This document shows positions 8,358 through 17,034 of a stretch of DNA of 64,000 bases, piece by piece. Under the pieces are notes generated by a model, which made no database searches, was not told the DNA's origin, and worked only from the letters and a program-made list of their open reading frames with translations. The position numbers and the translations under genes are program-made. Source of the DNA: Mesorhizobium sp. RMAD-H1 (GTDB taxonomy: Bacteria; Pseudomonadota; Alphaproteobacteria; Rhizobiales; Rhizobiaceae); NCBI RefSeq assembly GCF_014191375.1, contig NZ_JACHWN010000001.1, forward strand, positions 744,001 through 808,000, given 5' to 3'. Within the stretch, counting starts at the first letter, position 1. Each line of letters opens with the position of its first letter.

Positions 8358-9739
8358 TGGCGAGACGGTTCGACGCGATCATCATCGGTGCAGGGCAGGC
8401 GGGGCCGTCATTGGCGGGCCGTCTCACCGCGGCGGGCATGAGTGTCGCGCTGATAGAGCGCAAGCTGATCGGCGGCACCTGCGTCAATACCGGCTGCACG
8501 CCCACCAAGACGCTGGTGGCCAGCGCCTATGCCGCCCACATGGCGCGCCGCGCCGCGAGCTATGGCGTGAGCATTCCGGGCGATATCGCAGTCGACATGA
8601 AGGCGCTCAAGGCCCGTAAGGATGCCGTCTCGGGCAAGTCCCGCAGCAATCTGGAATCCTGGCTCGCAGATATGGAGCGCTGCACCGTCATCCGCGGCCA
8701 TGCGCGGTTCCTATCCGCGCATGAAGTCAGTGTGGGCGAGGAAATGCTGTCGGCCGACCGTATCTTCATCAATGTCGGCGGAAGGGCGCTCGTGCCCGAT
8801 ATGCCCGGTGTCGACAGGATCGACTATCTCACCAATACCTCAATTCTCGATCTCGATCGTCTGCCTCGCCATCTCGTCATCGTCGGCGGCAGCTATGTCG
8901 CGCTGGAATTCGCGCAGATGTACCGGCGCTTCGGCAGCGCCGTGACGGTGCTGGAGAAGAAGCCGCATCTGATCGCCCGCGAGGATGAGGATGTCTCGAC
9001 CGCCGTCAGGGAGATCCTGGAGGGGGAAGGCATCCATGTGCGCCTCAATGCCGAATGCATCAGCTTTTCGCCGCGCGGCTCCGATATCGCCGTCGGCATC
9101 GATTGCCAATCGGGCGACAGGGAGGTTCTGGCCTCGCATGTCCTTCTGGCGGTCGGGCGGCAGCCGAACACGGACGATCTCGGCCTCGACAAGGCCGGGG
9201 TCGAAACCGACGAGCGCGGCTATATCAGAGTGGACGATCAGCTGCGCACCAATACCGAGGGGATCTGGGCGCTCGGCGATTGCAACGGCAAGGGCGCCTT
9301 CACCCATACCGCCTACAATGATTTCGAGATCGTCGCGGCCAATCTGCTCGATGACGATCCCCGCCGCGTCAGCGACCGCCTGCCTGCCTATGCGCTCTAT
9401 ATCGACCCGCCGCTCGGCCGCGTCGGCCTCACCGAAACCGAGGCGCGCAAGTCGGGAAAGCAGCTTCTGGTCGGCATGCGGCCCATGACGCGGGTGGCCC
9501 GCGCGGTGGAGCGCGGTGAATCGCAAGGCTTCATGAAGATCATCGCCGATGCCGATACGCACCAGATCCTCGGCGCCTCCATTCTCGGCGTCAGCGGCGA
9601 CGAGGCCATCCATTGTATTCTCGACATCATGTATGCCGGGGCGCCCTACACGACCCTGCAACGCGCCGTGCACATCCATCCGACCGTGTCGGAGCTCATC
9701 CCGACGGTACTGGGGGAGATGAAGCCGGTGGACGATTAG
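8357..9739 (+). CDS. Class I pyridine nucleotide-disulfide oxidoreductase (mercuric-reductase-like)
   Basis: 460-residue FAD/NAD(P)H enzyme. It shows the FAD dinucleotide fold IIIGAGQAGPSLAG (8-21), the redox disulfide GGTCVNTGCTPTK (C42, C47), an NAD(P)-binding IVGGSYVALE segment near 172, the ALGDCNG FAD motif and the C-terminal HPTVSE (H441, E446) acid-base dyad. Such proteins are often labelled mercuric reductase or dihydrolipoamide dehydrogenase; there is no mer gene or heavy-metal domain here, so the electron acceptor is unknown. Translationally coupled to the DUF4126 gene; it ends 3 bp from the convergent NAD-regulator gene. Confidence 0.88.
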   Translation: MARRFDAIIIGAGQAGPSLAGRLTAAGMSVALIERKLIGGTCVNTGCTPTKTLVASAYAAHMARRAASYGVSIPGDIAVDMKALKARKDAVSGKSRSNLESWLADMERCTVIRGHARFLSAHEVSVGEEMLSADRIFINVGGRALVPDMPGVDRIDYLTNTSILDLDRLPRHLVIVGGSYVALEFAQMYRRFGSAVTVLEKKPHLIAREDEDVSTAVREILEGEGIHVRLNAECISFSPRGSDIAVGIDCQSGDREVLASHVLLAVGRQPNTDDLGLDKAGVETDERGYIRVDDQLRTNTEGIWALGDCNGKGAFTHTAYNDFEIVAANLLDDDPRRVSDRLPAYALYIDPPLGRVGLTETEARKSGKQLLVGMRPMTRVARAVERGESQGFMKIIADADTHQILGASILGVSGDEAIHCILDIMYAGAPYTTLQRAVHIHPTVSELIPTVLGEMKPVDD

Positions 9740-9742
9740 CTT

Positions 9743-10726
9743 TTACCGCACCCCCACTCGCAGCCCCGGTGCAGGACGTTCCTCCAGCACCTCGTGGCGG
9801 AAGCGGTAGAGTGCGGCGGGCCGGCCGCGCGTCTGCGTCAGCGTCGCGCCGGTTGGCTCCACCAGTTCGGCGCTTTCGACCAGCCGGCGGAAATTCTGCT
9901 TGTGCAGATGCCGGCCCGAGATCGCCTCGACCGTTTCCTGAAGCGCCGTGAGGGTGAAGCTCGGCGGCATCAGCTCGAAGATGACCGGGCGGTATTTCAG
10001 CTTGCCGCGCAGCCGTGCGATGGCCGTCGCCAGGATGCGCCGGTGGTCGAAGGCCATGGCGCGCCCGAGCGGCGCTGGCCGATGGGGTGCGTTGCCGTCG
10101 TTGAAGGCTTCCTCGACCAGCCCCGCCTCGTAGAGGAGCTCGTAGCGTTCGAGCACGCGCTCTTCGTCCCAGGGAACGCCGTCGAGGCCGAATGCCAGGC
10201 GAAGGCGCGTCAGCCGCGGCAGAAGACGTTGCGCGCGGGGCTCGGCCTGCACCGGTCCTTCCTTCTCTTCCGCCCAGCGCCTGAGGGCGGGCAGGATGGT
10301 TTCGTCGATCAGTACAGGCTTGCCGCCGCGCCAGTCCTCCCATGGCAGGAAGGCGTACCACTCGCGCCAGCGCCCGGATTGCGCGATGGGCGTTCCATCC
10401 TCGGCAAGAGCGGCGCGGGTCAATGCGAGATAGCCGACCGAGACGACATGGGCGCCGTCCTCGGCGGAGGTCTTGTAGCGGCCCCGGTCGCCGAAAGTGT
10501 AGAGCTGCTCGACATAGCCGAGCTTCAGCCGCGTCTGCTCGGTTACCCACGCCCGCAGGCCTGTTTCGAGCGTGCGGTGGGCGAGGGGATCGAACGGGCC
10601 GAAGGGCAGGCCGGCGAGGGATGAGGTGCTGCTCTCCGGCGTACAGAGGATCAGCGGATCGTTCTGCGCCACCGCGACGATTGCCGCGGAGAGGCCGATC
10701 TCGACGGCGGTAGCGCCCTGCGGCAT
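9743..10726 (-). CDS. NUDIX-domain/winged-helix transcriptional regulator, NadQ-like NAD regulator
   Basis: 327 residues: an N-terminal NUDIX-like domain lacking an intact catalytic box (about 1-150) and a C-terminal winged-helix region like that of NrtR (about 220-320, with PPSFTLTALQETVEAISGR and LHKQNFRRLVESAELVEPTG). This architecture (COG4111 type) is what I recall as the NAD-biosynthesis repressor NadQ of Rhizobiales, which would sense a nicotinamide nucleotide through the degenerate NUDIX domain. No nad genes are nearby, so regulation would be in trans. Hydrolase activity is unlikely. Confidence 0.65.
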   Translation of the reverse strand: MPQGATAVEIGLSAAIVAVAQNDPLILCTPESSTSSLAGLPFGPFDPLAHRTLETGLRAWVTEQTRLKLGYVEQLYTFGDRGRYKTSAEDGAHVVSVGYLALTRAALAEDGTPIAQSGRWREWYAFLPWEDWRGGKPVLIDETILPALRRWAEEKEGPVQAEPRAQRLLPRLTRLRLAFGLDGVPWDEERVLERYELLYEAGLVEEAFNDGNAPHRPAPLGRAMAFDHRRILATAIARLRGKLKYRPVIFELMPPSFTLTALQETVEAISGRHLHKQNFRRLVESAELVEPTGATLTQTRGRPAALYRFRHEVLEERPAPGLRVGVR

Positions 10727-10768
10727 TAGACCCGGATGTCCTTGGTTGGAAGTGTTGCCGCAGCGATA

Positions 10769-10926
10769 CCCCCCTCTGGCCTGCCGGCCATCTCCCCCTC
10801 AAGGGGGGAGATTACGCCGTCTTTGACGCTCGACACCAATCGCTGGCATCGAAGGATGAGAGGCGTGCTAAGTGTCAGCCGATCTCCCCCCTTGAGGGGG
10901 AGATGGCGGGCAGGCCAGAGGGGGGT
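10769..10926. repeat. Mosaic palindromic element, family B (RIME-like), copy 1
   Basis: About 158 bp bounded by CCCCCCTCTGGCCTGCCGG and its inverted copy, each arm also carrying a small TCTCCCCCTCAAGGGGGGAGA palindrome-like block (given here in parts: ATCTCCCCC / GGGGGAGAT). The structure recalls rhizobial RIME intergenic elements. It sits between the phosphatase and NAD-regulator genes. Confidence 0.8.
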
Positions 10927-10956
10927 GTGACGGCGATCCTGTTTGAACATATCGCT

Positions 10957-11472
10957 CTACACCTCCAGCGGCAGCACGAACGGCACGCCCTCGAACGCCT
11001 CCGCGCCCCGGCCGATGGCTTTCACTGCGTCGACCATGCGCCCTCCGCGTCCGAGCAGATCATCTGCGAGCGTCACGAGCCGGATGTTCGGCGTGGCCGA
11101 AGGCGCGCGTTCGCGCAGGAGATTGGCAAGCATGGCGGCATCCATATCGGGATTGAGCGCGTTCGCCACGATATAGGCGGCCGCTGTGGATCGCGAGATG
11201 CCTGCAAAGCAGTGGACGAGGAGTGGCGCCTGGCGATCCCAGCGCGCGGCGAAGCCGATCAGCTTTTCCACATGCTCCGCCGCCGGCGGGGTCATTCCGG
11301 GCATCTCCTCGATGATATCGTTGAAGCCCAGGAACAGGTGGCGGCCCGCCTCGATGCAGTCTGGCCGCTCGACCAGCGTGCCCATATTGATCAATGTCAC
11401 CATATCGCGCGGCCGGTGGAGCTGCGCGGCCTCGCCTAGGCGCGAGAGCGGTGAGACGACGATATGCGGCAT
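10957..11472 (-). CDS. Dual-specificity/tyrosine phosphatase-like protein
   Basis: 171 residues with the phosphatase P-loop HCFAGISRST: H87, nucleophile C88 and R94 in the CX5R arrangement. The general acid is not obvious, as is usual in small cytoplasmic DSP-like enzymes. It starts 6 bp after the HD-hydrolase stop with GGAGCTC as ribosome-binding site overlapping that stop, so it is third in the ygfZ-HD-phosphatase operon. The substrate may be a phosphoprotein or a small phosphate ester; the sequence does not say. Confidence 0.8.
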   Translation of the reverse strand: MPHIVVSPLSRLGEAAQLHRPRDMVTLINMGTLVERPDCIEAGRHLFLGFNDIIEEMPGMTPPAAEHVEKLIGFAARWDRQAPLLVHCFAGISRSTAAAYIVANALNPDMDAAMLANLLRERAPSATPNIRLVTLADDLLGRGGRMVDAVKAIGRGAEAFEGVPFVLPLEV

Positions 11473-11478
11473 TGCGTT

Positions 11479-12111
11479 CTAGAGCTCCTGCTTTCCGCCT
11501 CGCGCCGCATCGAGCGCGAAGAAACGATCGAGAAAATCCTTTTGCACGTTTTGCGTCGGCCGCGGGGAAATATCCAGCCCATGCGGGTCGATTCCGCGCG
11601 GCCGGCCGAAAAAACGCACCGCCTCGCCCTCCGTGAACCCGGCAAGCCGCGTCGCCTCGAAAAAGGCGGCGATCTGGTCCGCCCGCTTGATCTGCGCCTT
11701 CAATGACGCCGGCATGGCGGCGGGCAGCGAAAAGCGGAGATGGACGGCTGCCTGAAGCCGCGCCTCGATCGCCTTGTAGCCGCCGCCGACCACCGCCTTG
11801 AACGGCGAGATCATGTCGCCGATGACATATTCCGGCGCATCGTGCAGCAGCGCCGTCATCCGCTGCTCGGGCGAGGCATCGGGTTCGACGCGCGAAAAAA
11901 TCTGTTCCACGAGCAGCGAGTGCTGCGCCACCGAGAAGGCGTGGTCACCGGCGGTCTGGCCGTTCCAACGCGCCACGCGTGAAAGGCCATGCGCGATGTC
12001 GGTGATCTCCACATCGAGCGGGGAGGGATCGAGCAGGTCGAGCCTGCGCCCCGACAGCATGCGCTGCCATGCCCGCATTCTGCTGATCTTGACCGATTTG
12101 GCCCCGGCCAT
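11479..12111 (-). CDS. HD-domain hydrolase (YfbR-like)
   Basis: 210-residue metal-dependent phosphohydrolase of the HD superfamily. Ligands visible are H64 (VAQHSL), the H90-D91 pair (ALLHDAPEYVIGDM) and a downstream Asp in KRADQIAAFFEA. The closest named relative is the YfbR type of 5'-deoxynucleotidase, from overall length and the DAPEYVIGD context. The start codon overlaps the ygfZ stop (TGATG at 12109-12113), so a longer frame reaching to 12417 is rejected and translational coupling is likely. Confidence 0.82.
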   Translation of the reverse strand: MAGAKSVKISRMRAWQRMLSGRRLDLLDPSPLDVEITDIAHGLSRVARWNGQTAGDHAFSVAQHSLLVEQIFSRVEPDASPEQRMTALLHDAPEYVIGDMISPFKAVVGGGYKAIEARLQAAVHLRFSLPAAMPASLKAQIKRADQIAAFFEATRLAGFTEGEAVRFFGRPRGIDPHGLDISPRPTQNVQKDFLDRFFALDAARGGKQEL

Positions 12112-12986
12112 CAGGCGTTCTCGGATGCCTGTTCGGGAAAGCCGAACCGGGCGCCCGGCGGGATGGCGAGCGTCACCGCCACGTCGCCGGCGAGGATCGG
12201 CGTGCCCGCATCCATCGCTTCCTTCACCCGGTCGATGCGTGCCAGCGCCAATCCCATGTTGCCGGATATGCTGCCGAGCGTGCCGATCTCCCGCCCGCCT
12301 GCGGTCAGCGGCGCGCCGGAGGCCGGCAGGTCCGTTTCTCCGGTTGCGATCAGCATACGGCGACGCGCAGTGCCGCGATGCTGCATGCGCGAAACCACCT
12401 CCTGCCCGATGAAGCAACCCTTGCGGAACGAGACGCCGCCCGTCTGGTCGAGATTGACGTCATGCGGAAAGGCGTCGCCGAGCGGGAAATCGCTGCCGCC
12501 TTCCGCCACGCCGTGGGCGATGCGCAGGGCTGTCCATGCTGCTTCGCCGGTCATTCCCGAGCTTTCGCCATAATGACGCACAACGTTCACCTCCGCGGGG
12601 AAGCGGCAGTCGCCCACGATTGAATCATTTTGTGAAGAAACGGAATCTTTTTGCCAGGAAACGCTGACAGGCGATTCAATTTCCTGCGAAATTTCCGCTT
12701 TCGACCGCAGCCGGTAGAGCATCAGCCGCTTGGCGAAGTCTGCTGCATGAGCAGCCGGAAGATCGAACCTCAGCCCGCCTTCCAAGCGCGAGACGAGGAA
12801 GTCGAACAGGATCTTGCCCTGCGGCGTGAGCAGCGCGCCGGATTTGAGTTCGCCGCGCTTCAGATCGTCCAGGTCGGTGGTGATGATCGCCTGCAGGAAT
12901 TTCTCCGCATCCTCGCCGGTGACCCGGACGAGCGCCCGGCCGCTTAAGTTTACGGGCTGTGCTGTCGATGAGACTGGCGCTGTCAT
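12111..12986 (-). CDS. ygfZ: Folate-binding YgfZ/IbaG-type iron-sulfur repair protein
   Basis: 291 residues of the GcvT-like tetrahydrofolate-binding fold. The diagnostic motif KGCFIGQE is at 189-196 with the redox-active C191. YgfZ supports assembly or repair of certain Fe-S enzymes in a folate-dependent way. The ATG at 12986 was chosen because AAGGGTGAAGG precedes it; an in-frame ATG at 13013 adds only nine charged residues. A low-complexity insert (SVSWQKDSVSSQNDS, about 108-122) separates the two halves. Divergent from the dihydroorotase-like gene across 73 bp. Confidence 0.85.
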   Translation of the reverse strand: MTAPVSSTAQPVNLSGRALVRVTGEDAEKFLQAIITTDLDDLKRGELKSGALLTPQGKILFDFLVSRLEGGLRFDLPAAHAADFAKRLMLYRLRSKAEISQEIESPVSVSWQKDSVSSQNDSIVGDCRFPAEVNVVRHYGESSGMTGEAAWTALRIAHGVAEGGSDFPLGDAFPHDVNLDQTGGVSFRKGCFIGQEVVSRMQHRGTARRRMLIATGETDLPASGAPLTAGGREIGTLGSISGNMGLALARIDRVKEAMDAGTPILAGDVAVTLAIPPGARFGFPEQASENA

Positions 12987-13059
12987 GCCTTCACCCTTGC
13001 CTTTCCAACCCATGTTACGTAAGCCGCAACGTGAAAGCCCGCAAGACGGAGAAACTGAG

Positions 13060-14394
13060 ATGGCAAAGACTTTCGACACGATCCTGAAGGGCGGCACGCT
13101 GGTCAATCAGGATGGCAAAGGCTTGCGCGATGTCGGCATCCGCAATGGCCGCATCGCCGCCATCGGCAATCTCTCCGGCCATGACGCCGGCGAAATCATC
13201 GACTGCACCGGCCTTCATATCCTGCCCGGCGTGGTCGACAGCCAGGTGCATTTCCGCGAGCCGGGGCTGGAGCATAAGGAAGATCTGGAAACCGGCTCCC
13301 GCGCCGCCGTGCTGGGCGGCGTCACCGCCGTCTTCGAAATGCCCAACACCAAGCCGCTTACCACCTCCGCCGAGACGCTCGCCGACAAGATAAAGCGCGG
13401 CCGCCACCGCATGCATTGCGACTTCGCCTTCTGGGTCGGCGGCACGCGTGACAATGCGGGTGAGGTGGCTGAACTGGAACGCCTGCCGGGCGCGGCGGGC
13501 ATCAAGGTGTTCATGGGCTCCTCCACCGGCGACCTGCTGGTGGAAGACGATGAAGGCGTGCGCGCGATTCTGCGCAACACCCGCCGCCGCGCCGCCTTCC
13601 ATTCGGAGGACGAGTTCCGCCTGCGCGAGCGGGAGCATCTGCGCGTCCCCGGCGACCCTTCGAGCCATCCGGTCTGGCGCGATGAGATCGCCGCGCTTTC
13701 CTGCACGCAGCGCCTCGTGCGCATCGCCCGCGAGACTGGCGCGCGCATTCATGTTCTGCACATATCGACCGCCGAAGAGATCGAATTCCTCAAGGGGCAC
13801 AAGGATGTCGCCACCTGCGAGGCGACGCCGCATCATCTGACCCTCGACGCCGAAGATTACAAGACGCTCGGCAATCTGATCCAGATGAACCCGCCGGTAC
13901 GCGAAGCCCGCCACCGCGACGGTGTCTGGCATGGCATCGATCAGGGCGTCGTCGATGTGCTGGGCTCCGACCACGCGCCGCACACGCTGGAGGAAAAGCA
14001 GAAGCCCTATCCCGCCTCACCGTCAGGCATGACCGGCGTGCAGACGCTGGTGCCGATCATGCTCGATCACGTCAATGCCGGCAGGCTCTCCATCGAGCGC
14101 TTCGTGGATTTGACCTCCCACGGCCCGAACCGCATCTTCGGCATGGCGCGCAAGGGCCGCGTCGCTGTGGGCTACGATGCCGACCTGACGATTGTCGACC
14201 TGAAGCGCCGCGAGACGATCACCCACGCGCAAGCAGGCTCCCGCGCCGGCTGGACGCCCTATGATGGCAAGACCGTCACCGGCTGGCCGGTGGGCACCAT
14301 CGTGCGCGGGCGACGAGTGATGTGGGAAGGCGAGATCGTCACGCCATCGCAGGGCGAGCCGGTGGAGTTTGTCGAAGCGCTGCCGAGGCGGTAG
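13060..14394 (+). CDS. Dihydroorotase-family amidohydrolase with altered metal site
   Basis: 444-residue cyclic amidohydrolase (COG0044). It has the N-terminal composite beta domain, a TIM-barrel start GVVDSQVHFREPG, then GIKVFMGSSTG, HSEDE, HVLHIS, ATPHHLTL and DVLGSDHAPHT. The HxH metal pair of dihydroorotases reads QVH (Q62, H64), so one ligand is changed. Alphaproteobacteria usually have another pyrC next to pyrB, so this copy may serve a different imide or not be a true dihydroorotase. GGAG lies 9 bp before the ATG. Usually annotated pyrC. Confidence 0.8.
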   Translation: MAKTFDTILKGGTLVNQDGKGLRDVGIRNGRIAAIGNLSGHDAGEIIDCTGLHILPGVVDSQVHFREPGLEHKEDLETGSRAAVLGGVTAVFEMPNTKPLTTSAETLADKIKRGRHRMHCDFAFWVGGTRDNAGEVAELERLPGAAGIKVFMGSSTGDLLVEDDEGVRAILRNTRRRAAFHSEDEFRLREREHLRVPGDPSSHPVWRDEIAALSCTQRLVRIARETGARIHVLHISTAEEIEFLKGHKDVATCEATPHHLTLDAEDYKTLGNLIQMNPPVREARHRDGVWHGIDQGVVDVLGSDHAPHTLEEKQKPYPASPSGMTGVQTLVPIMLDHVNAGRLSIERFVDLTSHGPNRIFGMARKGRVAVGYDADLTIVDLKRRETITHAQAGSRAGWTPYDGKTVTGWPVGTIVRGRRVMWEGEIVTPSQGEPVEFVEALPRR

Positions 14395-14396
14395 GG

Positions 14397-14512
14397 CTGC
14401 CCCTCATCTGCCCTGCCGACATCTTCTCCCCCAACGCGGGGAGAAGAAAAAGGCGGAAACGTCTATGCCTCCCTCGCCCTGCTTGCGGGGAGAGGGTAAG
14501 GGTGAGGGGCAG
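14397..14512. repeat. Intergenic mosaic repeat, family D
   Basis: 116 bp with terminal inverted repeats CTGCCCCTCA and TGAGGGGCAG and an internal hairpin CTTCTCCCC / GGGGAGAAG. It begins 2 bp after the preceding stop codon and ends 33 bp before the YciI-like gene. Only one copy is seen in this window. Confidence 0.65.
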
Positions 14513-14545
14513 ATCACGGGATTCAGTGGAAGCGGGAGAGCGCGC

Positions 14546-14833
14546 ATGTACATCATCAGTCTGACCTACGTGAAGCCTCTGACGGAGATTGAGGAATATC
14601 TGAGGCTCCACCGCGAATTTCTGGACATCTATTACGCCAAGGAGATCTTTCTGGCCTCCGGGCCGAAAAATCCGCGCGATGGCGGCGTCATCCTGGCGAG
14701 CGGCAGGGTGAGCCGCGCCGAGCTGGATGAAATCCTCGCCGAAGACCCGTTCCGGCAGCATGGCCTCGCGCGCTATGATGTCGTTGAGTTCGAGCCCAGC
14801 AAGCATCACGGCGCGTTGAGCGGCATAATTTAG
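14546..14833 (+). CDS. YciI-like (YCII superfamily) protein
   Basis: 95-residue ferredoxin-like-fold protein starting MYIISLTYVKPLTEIEEYL. It carries the conserved pattern of a central His in LHREFLD, an LASGPKNPRDGG turn and a DPFRQHGL segment near the end, as in YciI proteins. Members include dehydrochlorinase-like enzymes, but most have no known function. AAGCGGGAGAG precedes the ATG. A longer frame starting at 14369 runs through repeat DNA and is rejected. Confidence 0.8.
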   Translation: MYIISLTYVKPLTEIEEYLRLHREFLDIYYAKEIFLASGPKNPRDGGVILASGRVSRAELDEILAEDPFRQHGLARYDVVEFEPSKHHGALSGII

Positions 14834-14872
14834 CTCCGAGTGTTCTGAACTGTTGTGGGGGCGGAAACGTAG

Positions 14873-15023
14873 AGGCACGGATTCCTGTGACAAGCACAGG
14901 AATGACGGGGTGGGGACGGCTATTCTCTACCGAAAGCCGTTGCACAGGCGGGACGTTGAACATTGGCCGTTAACGGCCAACTTGTCGTCATTCCTGTGCT
15001 TGTCACAGGAATCCATGCCTCAA
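14873..15023. repeat. Family A repeat pair (two inverted hairpin arms)
   Basis: Two perfect hairpins with arms ATTCCTGTG and CACAGGAAT, at 14882-14904 (loop ACAAG) and 14990-15012 (loop CTTGT), in inverted orientation about 85 bp apart. Between them, 14963-14980 is a perfect 18-bp palindrome TTGGCCGTTAACGGCCAA. This paired layout recurs at 19121, 31464 and 53906. Confidence 0.75.
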
Positions 15024-15103
15024 CGGTGCCGCCGCCACTACCTGGAAAATACCCAACTGTTTCCGTTTAAAGACGGACCGCTAGCTCTGAGAAATTGACG
15101 GCC

Positions 15104-15889
15104 ATGCGCTATGTGAAATCCCTCTCCGCCATCGGCTTCGATGCCGACGACACGCTCTGGCAGAACGAGCAGTTCTTCCGGCTGACGGAGGAGCGTTTCG
15201 CGTCATTTCTTGCCGATTATGCCGAAAAGGAGCACCTGACCCAGCGGCTCCTGGAAGCCGAGCGCCGCAATCTCCAGCTCTACGGCTTCGGCATCAAGGG
15301 CTTTACGCTCTCGATGATCGAGACGGCCATCGAGGTGACCGAGGGCAGGGCGCCCGCCCATGTGATCCAGAAGATTCTCGATGCCGGGCGCGAGATGCTG
15401 AACCATCCGGTGGAAACCCTGCCGGAGGTGCGCGAGACGCTGGAGCGCCTCGCCGGGTCCTATCGCATGATCATGATCACCAAGGGCGATCTGTTCGACC
15501 AGGAGCGCAAGCTGGCGCAGTCAGGCCTGGGCGCGTTCTTCGACGCGGTGGAGATCGTCAGCAACAAGGACGCGGCCACCTATGAGCGCGTCTTCGCCCG
15601 CTATGGCGACGGCCCGGCCCATGCAATGATGGTGGGCAACTCGCTGAAATCGGACATTGTCCCGGCAATCGCGGCAGGCAGCTGGGGCATCTACATCCCG
15701 CACGACCTGACCTGGGCGCTGGAACACGCCGAGGAGCCGATCGGCGCCCCCCGCTTCAGGCGCCTTGGCCGGATTTCCGAGCTGGTCGATCTGGTGAGTG
15801 AGATAGTGAGTAGAAAAATATCTCACTACTCACTATTCCCTCATCTCAATCTCCCGCCACGAAGAACTGCCACTTCCCGTCGGGGCTGA
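15104..15889 (+). CDS. HAD-family hydrolase
   Basis: 261 residues. Catalytic motif I is FDADDTLW (D13, D15), motif II is the MIMITKG region, and motif III/IV is MMVGNSLKSDIVPA. The helical cap lies between residues 25 and 110. It is a phosphatase of unknown substrate in the cytoplasm. The last 30 or so residues (from VSEIVSRKISH) are encoded by a repeat hairpin and then run antisense into the 3' end of the convergent gene, so the native C-terminus probably ended near LVDLV and was extended by repeat DNA. ATG at 15104 preferred to TTG at 15095. Confidence 0.82.
   Translation: MRYVKSLSAIGFDADDTLWQNEQFFRLTEERFASFLADYAEKEHLTQRLLEAERRNLQLYGFGIKGFTLSMIETAIEVTEGRAPAHVIQKILDAGREMLNHPVETLPEVRETLERLAGSYRMIMITKGDLFDQERKLAQSGLGAFFDAVEIVSNKDAATYERVFARYGDGPAHAMMVGNSLKSDIVPAIAAGSWGIYIPHDLTWALEHAEEPIGAPRFRRLGRISELVDLVSEIVSRKISHYSLFPHLNLPPRRTATSRRG
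15803..15836. repeat. Family E hairpin inside the 3' end of the HAD gene
   Basis: Perfect arms ATAGTGAGTAG and CTACTCACTAT with a 12-nt loop, followed by TCCCTCATCTC. A related element is at 26893-26940. Confidence 0.65.
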
Positions 15890-16628
15890 TGCCGATGCGG
15901 TAGAAGATATAGGCGCCAAAGGTTTTCATGTCCTCATAGTCGCCGGCGGTGATGATCTGGTAGAGCTCCACCATCTGCGGCGAGGTGAGCTTGTCGATCG
16001 GATAGGCGAAGAAATAGGGCCAGACATAGAGCTCGTTCGTGCCGCCGGCGTCCAGATGCACATAGCCGGTCTCCAGGAGATCGACGAGGATGGCCAGCAC
16101 TTCCTGGCCCTTGTCGTCGCCGGAAATCCCCTTGAGATAGTCGATCGGGTCGCCCTCATACCCGCTGAGCGAAAGCGCGGTCATCTCGTCGCCGGTGCCG
16201 ATCAGCGGGCGCAGTGCTTCGATATCGCCTGACTTGGCCGCTTCGAGAATGCGCTCGCGCGTCTCTTTCACCGGAGCCGGCAGCTTCCCGACATCGTATT
16301 CGACTGCCGGCGGCGTGCCGTTCTCCTTGACGTGCGGGCGGGCCGGGTCGCTGAGATTCTCAGGGTTTTCCGGGGTCTCCGTTGACTGCGACGATTCCTG
16401 CTTGAGCGGGCCGGGCAGGGGGATCTCCGTTGCCGGATTGGTGTCGTCCGCAGCACTCTTCCTCGGCGCCTGCACCGTCTCCTGGATCTGGCTCAGCGCC
16501 AGACGCTGCAGGCTATCGGGAGCATGCGCGAGCGCCTGCGCAGCCGCGCCGGCCAGAATGGAAAGGGTAAGTACCGCAAGGCGCGGCAGGTTCTGCGGGG
16601 CAGGCGGGAAAAGGCGGCTCATCATCAT
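15846..16628 (-). CDS. Exported protein of unknown function
   Basis: 260 residues with a signal peptide (residues 1-35; hydrophobic core LAVLTLSILAGAAAQALA). A Pro/Glu/Thr-rich low-complexity linker spans roughly 45-110, and an ordered C-terminal region (about 115-260, with VKETRERILEAAKSGDIEAL and a Tyr/Trp-rich block LYVWPYFFAYPIDKL) follows. The EAAKSGDIEALRPLI stretch resembles a single ankyrin-like helix pair, but no repeat array follows. I do not recognise the family. Its 3' end overlaps the convergent HAD gene by 44 bp. Confidence 0.7.
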   Translation of the reverse strand: MMMSRLFPPAPQNLPRLAVLTLSILAGAAAQALAHAPDSLQRLALSQIQETVQAPRKSAADDTNPATEIPLPGPLKQESSQSTETPENPENLSDPARPHVKENGTPPAVEYDVGKLPAPVKETRERILEAAKSGDIEALRPLIGTGDEMTALSLSGYEGDPIDYLKGISGDDKGQEVLAILVDLLETGYVHLDAGGTNELYVWPYFFAYPIDKLTSPQMVELYQIITAGDYEDMKTFGAYIFYRIGISPDGKWQFFVAGD

Positions 16629-16776
16629 TTCTTGTCACAGAAGTCAGGAGGCGGAAACGCCCATATTTAACCGCATAACCGTTTGCCGGATACGGGTAAA
16701 ATGCAAGCATGGCCTGCCGGACAGGACCAAATGCGAATTGCCGGGCGCCATAACGATCTTCGCCCGGCCCTCTACG

Positions 16777-17034
16777 CTATTGCAGAGTGCGGTCGGCGAG
16801 GAACTCGCCCGAGAGGATCTGCTCGCGCATCTTCTCGATCAGCGCCAGCGCGGGTTCGTCGCCCGCCTCGCGGATGAGTTCGGTCAATGCAGTTGCAAAG
16901 GCTGCTTCGGCCAGGATCTCGGGCTCGATGCCTTCCGAAATGCCATCGGCCCAGACTTCGTTCTGATACTCGATCGCGGCGAGCTTCTTCTCGCGGGCGA
17001 TAAGTTCGTCGAGATCGGTTGGAGCTCGTCCCAT
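16777..17034 (-). CDS. Small hypothetical protein, acidic and alpha-helical
   Basis: 85 residues starting MGRAPTDLDELIAREKKLAA; predicted to be almost all helix with alternating acidic and alanine positions and no cysteine, signal peptide or known domain. The ATG at 17034 follows AAGGTGG by 5 bp; an upstream in-frame start at 17100 adds a non-helical, Cys-containing tail and is less likely. It stands alone on the minus strand between two exported-protein genes. Function unknown. Confidence 0.6.
   Translation of the reverse strand: MGRAPTDLDELIAREKKLAAIEYQNEVWADGISEGIEPEILAEAAFATALTELIREAGDEPALALIEKMREQILSGEFLADRTLQ

Noticed and set aside
8357-9739. Mercury-resistance operon
   Set aside because: The flavoprotein resembles MerA but there is no MerR, MerT or MerP gene, no N-terminal heavy-metal domain, and the C-terminal Cys pair of MerA is absent (it ends in MKPVDD).
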